Shown piece by piece: positions 1-6,045 of a stretch of DNA of 6,837 nucleotides. A model generated the notes under the pieces. The model saw only the letters and a list, made by a program, of their open reading frames with translations, was not told where the DNA came from and did no database searches. A program made the position numbers and the translations under genes. Each line of letters begins with the position of its first letter. Positions within the stretch are counted from its first letter, which is position 1. This stretch comes from Saprospiraceae bacterium (GTDB lineage Bacteria; Bacteroidota; Bacteroidia; Chitinophagales; Saprospiraceae): assembly GCA_013002625.1 (NCBI GenBank), contig JABDJE010000169.1:1-6837 (forward strand), in the 5' to 3' direction.

Positions 1-2339
1 GAAATAGGTAATCCACTGATATCTAAGGTACCCATGCAGGCAATCAATTGGACGGTATCCAATGGTGTTCCACTATCGTATATCGCAATTGAGTCAGCTG
101 GTACGCTTGTAAAGTATACCAATGACATTGAATCAGCCTGACTTGTTACATCGACATTATTGAGCGTTCCTACGCCCACACACAATGCTTCATCGGGAGC
201 AGGTGAATCCACTTCAGGACAACAGAATTCGTCTGTAAAACAACCCTGGATAATATCAACATCTCCAAATACACCTTTTTGCTGAGACCCTACGTCTCTT
301 GCAATATCTAACAAAACAGAATTTGGTGGATTTCCACCTGTAACCGGTAGATATTGGAGTCCGTAGATACATCCCAATGTATTACAGTCTGCACCCCTCA
401 AGGCATCTGCTGTGGCTACTACAAATTGATCTAGATCATTTGAACATGCTGCATTGGTGAATCCTGAGTTCGCAAAATCTACACCTCCTCTCGAATTGAG
501 TCCTGCACTCACCTCCCCTAGCTCATATTCCAGATAGGTATTACCAGATGGTGGTGTACTTTGGAGCACCCAACTACCGGTACTCCCCAAATATCTCATC
601 AATCTGGACTCATGCGGTTGAGATCTGGGTACACCTGAATCGAAACCCGTTTCAGATAGAAGCATGGTCGCTCCATCCGTACTAAACTCAATATCACCAA
701 CCGGCATACTGTAATCTTCCGGATTCAATGGATCTCCATATTCACTAGTCCAAGGTAAATTGTATTCCAAGCGATCTGTGATAACATCAAAATCACAAGA
801 TATTGGATCGATCGCTATTGACCGAATAGAGTTTCTTATGCCTGTTTTATTAAAATCTGAGGCCCATACTGAATAATATAATCTTTGCTCCACATGGTTC
901 CAGCCCAATGCAAGCACACGTTCACCCAATGGAGCAATTCCATCTGCACCATTGTCTGGACTTAATGGATCGAAAGTGCTCAAAATCACACCGTTATTTG
1001 GATCCATCCTGTATATCATACCATCAGAAAGGTTGGAAATATAGATTTGCTCACAAATAGTGTCATATTCAACACCACCCGCACCAGAATCTCCCGGTAG
1101 AACATTAAGAATATAAGCCTGTCCGGAAAAGGCATCGATTTTATTAACATAAGGTACAACATCAAAGCCCGGCACCAGATCATAAAGCATGGTTACTGCA
1201 GTATATACGTTTCTTGTTTTATCTACATCAAAGCTGAATACCTCACCTTGTAAGTCATCAACTTCCCATTCATAAGGATGATTCGGAATAAGATATGAAA
1301 TGTCATAGCCTACTTCGCCCAGGCTATAGAGTTCATTGAATGGCTGTACTTTTTCAATTGCCAGTGTCACCCTGTTGCCAGGAAAAGTCGCACAGGCTAC
1401 AATCGCATCTCCTGGCTGAAGTATTCTGTCATCCGAGCTCAGGTTACAATAAAATCTTTCGGTTGCACATGTTCCGTCGGTATTTCTTACTACTATGGTA
1501 TAATCACCAGAAGAGAGATTTGAAAATAAGGGGTTTGTTTGCCAATTGATACCATTGTCGATTGAATATTCATAAGATCCGCTACCGCCAGTAGCTGTAA
1601 TGTCAATGTATCCCTCATCAAAACAAGCATCAACCTTATCGGCTACAAATGTAATTGGCTCTGAAAATGGCGCTCCAACGTTGTAACACGCTTCAATTTC
1701 AATAGCATCAATAAAAGCTCTTGCCAAACCTGCCGTCTCCAGCTGTTGTGCTGTGACTATTATACCGAATCTGCGGTTGTTCACCAGTTCTGGTGTCAGG
1801 TTTTCGCCCCAGTTGGCATGAGAATAGGTTATTGTTTCCCAGCTGCCATCTTCAACCCAGACATTTGGGTCTGCAAGATTCACGGGACTGGTCGATAAAG
1901 TAAGGGGGTTGTATAATGATACCATGGCATCACTTACATCTATTGCAGTAGAGTTTTGTCTTGTTATTCGAACAGTCAGATTGGTGATTGTAGCGTTACA
2001 AGGAATATCAAACATGAAATCCCGCGTGTAAAGGAATCTTGACGTATCATTTGGAAATAATTGTGCAAATGCTCCAGAATTATCAGGAGCACCAGATGCT
2101 GCAGATACAGCATTCCATAGATTACCCGTTCCAAAGAAATAGGAAGACCCTGCATAGTTGGATACTATGGTAGTTCCCAACAAGGGCAACGCACCCATTT
2201 CTTCATATGAGATATCATACGGATTGAAATTCTCTGATAGCCCTTCCCTCAATGTTGAGTTGTCGTTTGCTCCAGCCAATAAAGCCCCATCAATATTAAG
2301 CAAGATCATTAAAGATAAGACGCCAAGTAATACTCTCAT
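1..2339 (-). CDS. Large secreted multidomain protein with SprB-type repeat (C-terminus outside window)
   Basis: The minus-strand frame from ATG at 2339-2337 stays open for 779 codons to the window edge, so the C-terminus is missing. Residues 1-22 (MRVLLGVLSLMILLNIDGALLA) read as a Sec signal peptide, so the protein is exported. About 103-220 form a beta-sandwich of a type seen in secreted and phage-tail proteins (FDIPCNATITNLTVRI, then WGENLTPELVNNRRFGI and an aromatic end). Residues 237-291 fit one SprB repeat: DACF, ITATGGSGSYEYSID, then SGDYTIVVRNTDGTC. About 360-565 contain propeller-like strands such as QIYISNLSDGMIYRMDPNNG. From about 706 a Cys-rich linker (FCCPEVDSP) leads to another domain. 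Paired cysteines suggest disulfides. By family, such proteins are often type IX-secreted adhesins or gliding-related surface proteins, but the sorting domain would lie off the window and the exact role is unknown. No Shine-Dalgarno is visible. The gene is divergent from the coiled-coil operon. Confidence 0.85.
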   Translation of the reverse strand, partial: MRVLLGVLSLMILLNIDGALLAGANDNSTLREGLSENFNPYDISYEEMGALPLLGTTIVSNYAGSSYFFGTGNLWNAVSAASGAPDNSGAFAQLFPNDTSRFLYTRDFMFDIPCNATITNLTVRITRQNSTAIDVSDAMVSLYNPLTLSTSPVNLADPNVWVEDGSWETITYSHANWGENLTPELVNNRRFGIIVTAQQLETAGLARAFIDAIEIEACYNVGAPFSEPITFVADKVDACFDEGYIDITATGGSGSYEYSIDNGINWQTNPLFSNLSSGDYTIVVRNTDGTCATERFYCNLSSDDRILQPGDAIVACATFPGNRVTLAIEKVQPFNELYSLGEVGYDISYLIPNHPYEWEVDDLQGEVFSFDVDKTRNVYTAVTMLYDLVPGFDVVPYVNKIDAFSGQAYILNVLPGDSGAGGVEYDTICEQIYISNLSDGMIYRMDPNNGVILSTFDPLSPDNGADGIAPLGERVLALGWNHVEQRLYYSVWASDFNKTGIRNSIRSIAIDPISCDFDVITDRLEYNLPWTSEYGDPLNPEDYSMPVGDIEFSTDGATMLLSETGFDSGVPRSQPHESRLMRYLGSTGSWVLQSTPPSGNTYLEYELGEVSAGLNSRGGVDFANSGFTNAACSNDLDQFVVATADALRGADCNTLGCIYGLQYLPVTGGNPPNSVLLDIARDVGSQQKGVFGDVDIIQGCFTDEFCCPEVDSPAPDEALCVGVGTLNNVDVTSQADSMSLVYFTSVPADSIAIYDSGTPLDTVQLIACMGTLDISGLPI

Positions 2340-2382
2340 TACAATCTAAATTTTATCAATCGTATACTTGAAGGCGGTATAA

Positions 2383-2390
2383 CAAAGCTA
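2383..2390 (-). promoter_or_regulatory. Candidate Bacteroidota -7 box for the secreted-protein gene
   Basis: On the minus strand these bases read TAGCTTTG, an exact match to the Bacteroidota -7 consensus TAnnTTTG. Transcription would start near 2377, giving a leader of about 38 nt before the ATG at 2339. No TTG stands at the usual distance for a -33 box, so the call rests on the -7 match and the position only. Confidence 0.35.
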
Positions 2391-2399
2391 CCGAGCACA

Positions 2400-2482
2400 A
2401 GTATAATTTTGATATTGGTGATTAAATCAAATAATTCATGCCTCATGTAGCACATGAAGTATGAAACAACCAAAATTATACT
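2400..2482. repeat. Nested inverted repeat with mirrored TAATTTTG boxes
   Basis: The arms AGTATAATTTTG (2400-2411) and CAAAATTATACT (2471-2482) are perfect 12-bp inverted repeats. Between them lies a second hairpin, TCATGT (2443-2448) and ACATGA (2452-2457), with loop AGC. Each outer arm contains TAATTTTG, a perfect TAnnTTTG -7 match. The left copy (2404-2411) reads rightward toward the coiled-coil operon and the right copy (2478-2471) reads leftward toward the secreted-protein gene. This could be an operator pair, a pair of overlapping face-to-face promoters or a cruciform. No -33 TTG is found at normal spacing for either box, so the promoter reading is weak. The repeat itself is certain. 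Confidence 0.7.
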
Positions 2483-2641
2483 GTAAGGGATGGGGCTCCT
2501 TTAGCTATACAAACATATTAAAAAAAATTATAATATATAGTCGAATACGGTATTATTTCTAATAATTGTTAGAGTTCATCACTGAATTCCAAGTACTGTT
2601 CGTAAAAAAGCAGACCTTGATCTAGTTATTCAATCCGGGGG

Positions 2642-2673
2642 TTTGAATTCCTTTAATAATCAGGTAAATGTTT
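2642..2673 (+). promoter_or_regulatory. Weak candidate promoter for the coiled-coil operon
   Basis: TTTG at 2642-2645 could act as a -33 box. It is followed after 19 bases by TAAATGTT at 2665-2672, which matches TAnnTTTG at only four of six fixed positions. The spacing is right for a Bacteroidota promoter and would give a short leader before the ATG at 2698, but the -7 match is poor. The TAATTTTG at 2404-2411 is the alternative, with a leader of roughly 280 nt. Confidence 0.15.
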
Positions 2674-2697
2674 ATATCTTGAACCGAAATTCAATAG

Positions 2698-3252
2698 ATG
2701 ACGATAGATCTCCAGGAGCTGTTTATAGATGAGATGGATTTAGATAAAAAGTCCATCATGGCACTTTTGAAAGCCATAAAAAACAACCATGACGCACGTA
2801 ATTTTGATTATCTCAAATTCAAGCAATCTGTAAGTGCATTGCTGAAAATGAATATGGATGAAATTACTTCCTATAAATCAGCATATGCTACTGCATCTAC
2901 CATGGGCTTGACTAAAGAGTCCTTACTTAAATCTGCATCTCAGTACAGACAGATCTTGGATAATGAAAGAGATTCTTTTGCGGATGCACTTAAAAATCAA
3001 ATCGATCAGAGAATCGAAGGACGAAAAGCAGAAGTAGATCAACTGGAACAAAAAATCAAAGATCATAAGAGAAAAATAAAAGAGCTTGAAAGAGAAATTG
3101 CTATATTCCAAAATCGTATAGACACAGTGGATCAGGATGTCGAATTGGCTCAAGGTAAAATTGATGAAGCGAGAGACAAATTTCTCAAGGTTTACAATGT
3201 CCTGAATAGTGCCATAAATGAAGACATCAATTCAATCAATAATTTTTTATAA
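2698..3252 (+). CDS. Soluble coiled-coil protein of unknown function, first gene of a two-gene operon
   Basis: I do not recognise a named family in this 184-residue protein. It has no signal peptide or membrane segment and should be cytoplasmic. Residues 1-80 look like a compact helical domain (IDLQELFIDEMDLDKKSI, then KFKQSVSALLKM). Residues about 84-165 form a long, highly charged coiled coil with heptad-like spacing (VDQLEQKIKDHKRKIKELER), followed by a short helical tail ending NNFL. Only 9 bases separate its TAA from the ATG of the next gene, and the next terminator is at 4272-4297, so the two genes are very likely co-transcribed. The natural inference is that it binds the coiled-coil body of the membrane protein encoded downstream, as an adaptor or regulator. 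This rests on context only. No Shine-Dalgarno is evident. ATG 2698 is the first start before the helical domain. Confidence 0.85.
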   Translation: MTIDLQELFIDEMDLDKKSIMALLKAIKNNHDARNFDYLKFKQSVSALLKMNMDEITSYKSAYATASTMGLTKESLLKSASQYRQILDNERDSFADALKNQIDQRIEGRKAEVDQLEQKIKDHKRKIKELEREIAIFQNRIDTVDQDVELAQGKIDEARDKFLKVYNVLNSAINEDINSINNFL

Positions 3253-3261
3253 GATAAAGAT

Positions 3262-4260
3262 ATGACTACAGGAAAAAATAAATCATTTTGGAGTAAGCCG
3301 GAAGGCGCAACAGGTGCCATCTTCCTTATTGGTGTACTGGGACTTGCAGGCTGGGCCATTTTTACCAACTTGGCATTCATCACAGGTCTAATCCAAACAA
3401 CCATCGGTCTTGTCGCCTCATTGGCAGTTTTAGGTCTTATTATTTACATGGTACTTGATCCACGTACACGTACCCTATTCAGTTACATGTATAAAAGCAT
3501 CATGCGCAAAATTACCGGCATCTTTGTTACCATTGATCCTATAGGAATTTTGAGAAATTATATTTCAGACCTTGAATCCAATCTTAGAAAAATGGGTAAG
3601 CAAATTGGCAATCTTAAAGGCCAAATGCGTAATCTCAAGAATATGGTTTCAAAGAATAATGAAGAAATTGAAAGTAATCTTGCCATAGCTAGAAAGGCCA
3701 AACAACTGGGCAACGAAAAACAAATGGTGCTTTCAAGTCGCAAGGCAGCACGATTGAAAGAAACAAATTCAAAATACGCAGCCCTTCATTCAAAATTGAC
3801 GGTACTCTATCGTGTCCTGACAAAAATGTATTCCAATTCTGAAATATTACTCGAGGACACAAAAGATCAGGTACGAGTCAAAGAACAGGAAAGAAAAGCG
3901 ATAAGAGCATCACACTCAGCCATGAAATCAGCTATGAGTATCATCAAAGGAGATCCAGATAAGAGAGCTATGTTCGATCAGGCCATGGAAGGTATTGCTG
4001 ACGATGTCGCAAATAAGGTTGGTGAAATGGAGCGCTTCATGGAATTGTCCTCCGACTTCATGAACTCTATCGATTTGCAAAATGGAATTTTTGAAGAGAA
4101 GGGTCTTCAAATGCTCGAGCAATATGAAAAGCAAAGTACATTACTATTGCTTGGAGGGAAAGAACAAGTCGATGATATACTGGATTTAAAAATGCCAGAA
4201 AAGGATACCCAATACAGATCCGGCGATGGTGAATCCGATTACAGTAACCTATTCGATTAA
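3262..4260 (+). CDS. Membrane-anchored PspA/IM30-like (ESCRT-III-like) coiled-coil protein
   Basis: The 332-residue protein starts with a short polar stretch, then two hydrophobic segments at about 17-38 and 43-65 separated by only a few residues, forming a membrane hairpin. A basic, partly amphipathic stretch follows (SYMYKSIMRKITGIFVTI). The remainder, about 92-305, is almost entirely helical and charged. Its opening, DPIGILRNYISDLESNL, resembles the PspA/IM30 segment DP..L.R..I.E.E..L, and a later segment (MFDQAMEGIADDVANKVGEMER) recalls the PspA helix that begins with an Asp/Ala-rich stretch. The C-terminal tail is acidic and probably disordered (SGDGESDYSNLFD). PspA-family proteins protect or remodel the inner membrane as ESCRT-III-like polymers. 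Standard PspA has an amphipathic N-terminal helix and no membrane hairpin, so this would be a divergent form. The family assignment is by eye and moderate; an unrelated membrane coiled-coil protein remains possible. It is the second gene of the operon with 2698-3252 and is closed by a terminator. Confidence 0.85.
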   Translation: MTTGKNKSFWSKPEGATGAIFLIGVLGLAGWAIFTNLAFITGLIQTTIGLVASLAVLGLIIYMVLDPRTRTLFSYMYKSIMRKITGIFVTIDPIGILRNYISDLESNLRKMGKQIGNLKGQMRNLKNMVSKNNEEIESNLAIARKAKQLGNEKQMVLSSRKAARLKETNSKYAALHSKLTVLYRVLTKMYSNSEILLEDTKDQVRVKEQERKAIRASHSAMKSAMSIIKGDPDKRAMFDQAMEGIADDVANKVGEMERFMELSSDFMNSIDLQNGIFEEKGLQMLEQYEKQSTLLLLGGKEQVDDILDLKMPEKDTQYRSGDGESDYSNLFD

Positions 4261-4271
4261 AATAAATATTT

Positions 4272-4297
4272 AGCCACGCCAGCGCGTGGCTTTTTTT
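4272..4297 (+). terminator. Intrinsic terminator of the coiled-coil operon, touching the apbE start
   Basis: The hairpin pairs GCCACGC (4273-4279) with GCGTGGC (4284-4290) around a CAGC loop, with an extra A-T pair at its base. It is directly followed by seven T residues (4291-4297). It begins 12 bases after the stop of the PspA-like gene and its U-tract ends at the base before the ATG of apbE (4298). It is a textbook factor-independent terminator for the upstream operon, and it occupies the place where the apbE ribosome-binding region would be. Confidence 0.92.
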
Positions 4298-5359
4298 ATG
4301 AGAGTCCTTCTATTTTTTATAATCATTTCAATTTGTGCTTGCAAACCAGATACAAGCACTTCTGTCAACGAACCCATAACTTTTAGTAAAATAACGGGCT
4401 CCACAATGGGTACAAGTTATACTATTCAATGCGATCTGAATGATCCAGCTTTGAAATATCAGATAGATTCTATTTTGGTGGATATAAACAGCCATGTGTC
4501 GACCTACGAACCGGAATCTCACATTTCTAAAGTAAACAAGAATCTAATTAGCCAAACAGAAAGTGTAGATGGCTTGCTCAAAATGCAATTTGAGGCACAT
4601 CCCCACTTTGATGCAAATTTCGAACGGTCCAAAGAAATCTTCGAACAAACCGATGGTTATTTTGATCCTACAGTAATGCTACTTGTCAATTATTGGGGTT
4701 TTGGTTACACACCTAAACAAAGGGTCACTACAGTTGATAGTACTAAAATCAAACTTATCCTTACACAGGTCGGGTTCGAAAAATGGACATACAATAAGAC
4801 CGCATCAGCAGTTGAATTGACTAAACCTGAAAGCGCTGAAATTGATTTTTCAGCTATTGCAAAAGGATACGCAGTAGATTATTTATCGCAATATTTAAAC
4901 AAAAAAGGTGCCCGCAACTTTATGGTTGAAATTGGAGGTGAGGTATTTACCAAGGGTAAAAATTCCAAAGGTTCTGCATGGACTATCGGCTTGAATACAC
5001 CTGCTGACAATGCGCCAGTGAATGCGTTTGTATTATTGGTACAGCTTTCTGATAAAGCCCTCGCCTCATCTGGCAATTACCGCAATTTCTATATCAGCAA
5101 TGGTAAAAAATATGCACATGAAATCAATCCCAAATCGGGCTTTCCTGAAATCAATGCACTTCTGGGTGTGTCGGTCATTGCAAATAATTGCATGGATGCA
5201 GATGCTTATGCAACGGCATTTATGGTTATGGGCTTGGAAAGCTCAAAACGCAAAGTTGAAGAAATTAAAGACCTGGAAGCTTGCTTCTTTTACAGCGATG
5301 ATCAGGGACAAATACAATATGATCTGAGTTCGGGCTTCAAACCCTATATCAAATCCTAA
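4298..5359 (+). CDS. apbE: FAD:protein FMN transferase, ApbE family lipoprotein
   Basis: The enzyme splits FAD and attaches FMN covalently to a Ser/Thr of target proteins such as NqrB, NqrC or Rnf subunits, using Mg2+. ATG 4298 gives 353 residues starting with a lipoprotein signal (MRVLLFFIIISICAC, lipobox ICAC, lipid Cys15), so it should be membrane-anchored outside the inner membrane. A GTG at 4286 would add four residues but lies inside the terminator stem, so I reject it. Family motifs are in order: GSTMGTSYTI (34-43), TDGYFDPTV (around 118-126, FDP at 122-124), IDFSAIAKGYAVD (ending at D194, with K189), the GGE motif after NFMVEI, SSGNYRNF (around 257), HEINPKSGFP (H274) and MDADAYATAF, in which D302 and T306 match the Mg2+ ligand pair of the family. 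All catalytic motifs look intact and the length is normal. No target gene (nqr or rnf) is in the window. Confidence 0.93.
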   Translation: MRVLLFFIIISICACKPDTSTSVNEPITFSKITGSTMGTSYTIQCDLNDPALKYQIDSILVDINSHVSTYEPESHISKVNKNLISQTESVDGLLKMQFEAHPHFDANFERSKEIFEQTDGYFDPTVMLLVNYWGFGYTPKQRVTTVDSTKIKLILTQVGFEKWTYNKTASAVELTKPESAEIDFSAIAKGYAVDYLSQYLNKKGARNFMVEIGGEVFTKGKNSKGSAWTIGLNTPADNAPVNAFVLLVQLSDKALASSGNYRNFYISNGKKYAHEINPKSGFPEINALLGVSVIANNCMDADAYATAFMVMGLESSKRKVEEIKDLEACFFYSDDQGQIQYDLSSGFKPYIKS

Positions 5360-5421
5360 TTACTTGTCAAATTCGATTTGCCTATGGCTGCCGTCACAAT
5401 AGGGTTTATTAGTGGAAGCCC
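5332..5421. repeat. Long-range inverted repeat across the abutting convergent gene ends
   Basis: GGGCTTC plus AAACCCTAT (5332-5347, contiguous) is complementary to ATAGGGTTT (5399-5407) and GAAGCCC (5415-5421), with a 7-base bulge on the right side and a 51-base loop. The repeat lies in the last codons of apbE and in the 3' end of the iron-sulfur gene. The loop contains the two adjacent stop codons and a small hairpin, CAAAT-TCG-ATTTG, near 5378-5390. There is no T-tract, so it is not a classical terminator. It might stabilise or end both convergent transcripts. Chance similarity in coding sequence is also possible. Confidence 0.5.
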
Positions 5422-5776
5422 CACATCTGCACAGTGCCACTTTATTCTCCCTTAATTCTTCTGAACCATCCTTGTGTATGATCTTACATGTAGATTGTAT
5501 CATTATGGGTCCACCATCGATGATCTGCACCGGAACATTATCCTGCGCTTTAGGCGACCCTGAAGTTTCTGCATTTTTATAATAGCCCAATGCACCAGAA
5601 GGACAATTGTCGATCACCTTCATCATTTCCTCAGAGGAAGCATTTTCAACTTTTATCCAGGGCTTTTCATTGGGTTTAAATACCGAAGAAAGCCCGCGAA
5701 CGCAATTTCCGGAATGAATACATTTATTAGGCTCCCAGGTCACCGTAATTTCTCCGTTAGAATATTCCTTTTTCAT
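5360..5776 (-). CDS. Iron-sulfur protein: YjdI-like mono-cluster domain fused to CDGSH domain
   Basis: The 138-residue protein has two Fe-S domains and no signal peptide, so it should be cytoplasmic. Residues about 4-66 resemble the divergent 4Fe-4S mono-cluster family (Fer4_19), close to E. coli YjdI: KCIHSGNCVRG (C19, H21, C25), then PWIKVENAS and NCPSGALGYY (C58). Residues about 90-136 are a CDGSH domain of the mitoNEET type: C116-R-C118, then KPYCDGSH with C127 and H131, the 3Cys-1His set that binds a [2Fe-2S] cluster. The linker holds C97. Such proteins are thought to act in electron transfer or in iron-sulfur or redox sensing; no specific partner is known here. The ATG at 5776-5774 is the only sensible start. 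Its TAA (5360-5362) directly abuts the apbE stop, with no bases between. A palindrome and a promoter-like box lie 40-85 bp upstream. Confidence 0.93.
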   Translation of the reverse strand: MKKEYSNGEITVTWEPNKCIHSGNCVRGLSSVFKPNEKPWIKVENASSEEMMKVIDNCPSGALGYYKNAETSGSPKAQDNVPVQIIDGGPIMIQSTCKIIHKDGSEELRENKVALCRCGASTNKPYCDGSHRQIEFDK

Positions 5777-5817
5777 ATATCAAATATTAATAGTCAATGA
5801 TCAAAATCCAATATACT

Positions 5818-5846
5818 CAAATAAATAAAGCCTGTATGACTGACAA
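5818..5846 (-). promoter_or_regulatory. Candidate promoter of the iron-sulfur gene
   Basis: On the minus strand, TTTATTTG (5825-5818) matches TAnnTTTG at five of six fixed positions. A TTG at 5846-5844, 18 bases upstream, would be the -33 box. Transcription would start near 5812, with a leader of about 35 nt before the ATG at 5776. The -33 TTG is the end of the 16-bp palindrome, so a protein bound there could block RNA polymerase. Confidence 0.3.
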
Positions 5847-5859
5847 TTTGATCAAATTG
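5844..5859. promoter_or_regulatory. Perfect 16-bp palindrome, candidate operator
   Basis: CAATTTGATCAAATTG is identical to its reverse complement. One base further, at 5861-5868, lies a second perfect palindrome, TAACGTTA. They sit in the intergenic region between the divergent iron-sulfur and DUF5686 genes, 68 bp from the iron-sulfur ATG, overlapping its candidate -33 box. A dimeric helix-turn-helix regulator is the usual reader of such a site. No regulator gene is in the window, so its identity is unknown. Confidence 0.5.
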
Positions 5860-5976
5860 ATAACGTTAATAATCGGTCAGGACTATGTAACTATCCGTTA
5901 GACGATATTCTTGGTAGATTTATCGGAATATGCGTAAACAATTGTCGTTTCAAAACATTTATTCACGGAATCCTCA

Positions 5977-5984
5977 TATTTTTG
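5977..5984 (+). promoter_or_regulatory. Candidate Bacteroidota -7 box for the DUF5686 gene
   Basis: TATTTTTG is an exact TAnnTTTG match on the plus strand, 61 bases before the ATG at 6046. A start near 5990 would give a leader of about 55 nt. The possible -33 elements upstream (TTG at 5942-5944, TTTC at 5948-5951) are farther away than usual, so the upstream half is not supported. Confidence 0.4.
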
Positions 5985-6045
5985 CACCGTTCAAAATAAA
6001 TAGAAAGTAATCTCTCTATTTTTTTAAAATAATTCTGTCAAAGTA

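Larger units (their letters stand above)
2340..2697. other. 358-bp divergent intergenic region
   Basis: This AT-rich region separates the minus-strand secreted-protein gene from the plus-strand coiled-coil operon. I see no convincing small gene or RNA gene in it. It holds the nested inverted repeat at 2400-2482, a TAGCTTTG box facing the left gene, a run of eight A residues followed by TATAATATAT-like sequence around 2520-2538, and a short imperfect palindrome (CTAATAATTGTTAG) near 2558-2572. The region presumably carries the promoters of both flanking genes. Confidence 0.8.

Noticed and set aside
1340..1549. Plus-strand open frame of 69 codons
   Set aside because: It lies opposite the well-supported minus-strand secreted-protein gene and has no recognisable motif; it is a shadow frame.
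2158..2349. Plus-strand open frame of 63 codons
   Set aside because: It is antisense to the signal peptide and N-terminal domain of the secreted protein and has no family resemblance.
2484..2503. Possible hairpin AAGG...CCTT in the left intergenic region
   Set aside because: The stem is only about four base pairs with no T-tract; too weak to call.
2923..3153. Minus-strand frame rich in Phe and Ile resembling a membrane protein
   Set aside because: It is the antisense of the Lys/Glu-rich coiled coil, which produces hydrophobic shadow peptides.
4286..4297. GTG at 4286 as an earlier start of apbE, adding MAFF
   Set aside because: The codons lie in the terminator stem and U-tract, and ATG 4298 gives a better lipoprotein signal peptide.
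4298..4305. Both the secreted-protein gene and apbE begin with ATGAGAGT, encoding MRVLL
   Set aside because: Similarity ends after five residues of hydrophobic signal sequence; most likely coincidence rather than duplication.
5022..5327. Plus-strand open frame of 101 codons inside apbE
   Set aside because: It overlaps intact apbE motifs (SSGNY, HEINPKSG, DADAYAT) in another frame; its composition is that of a shifted frame.
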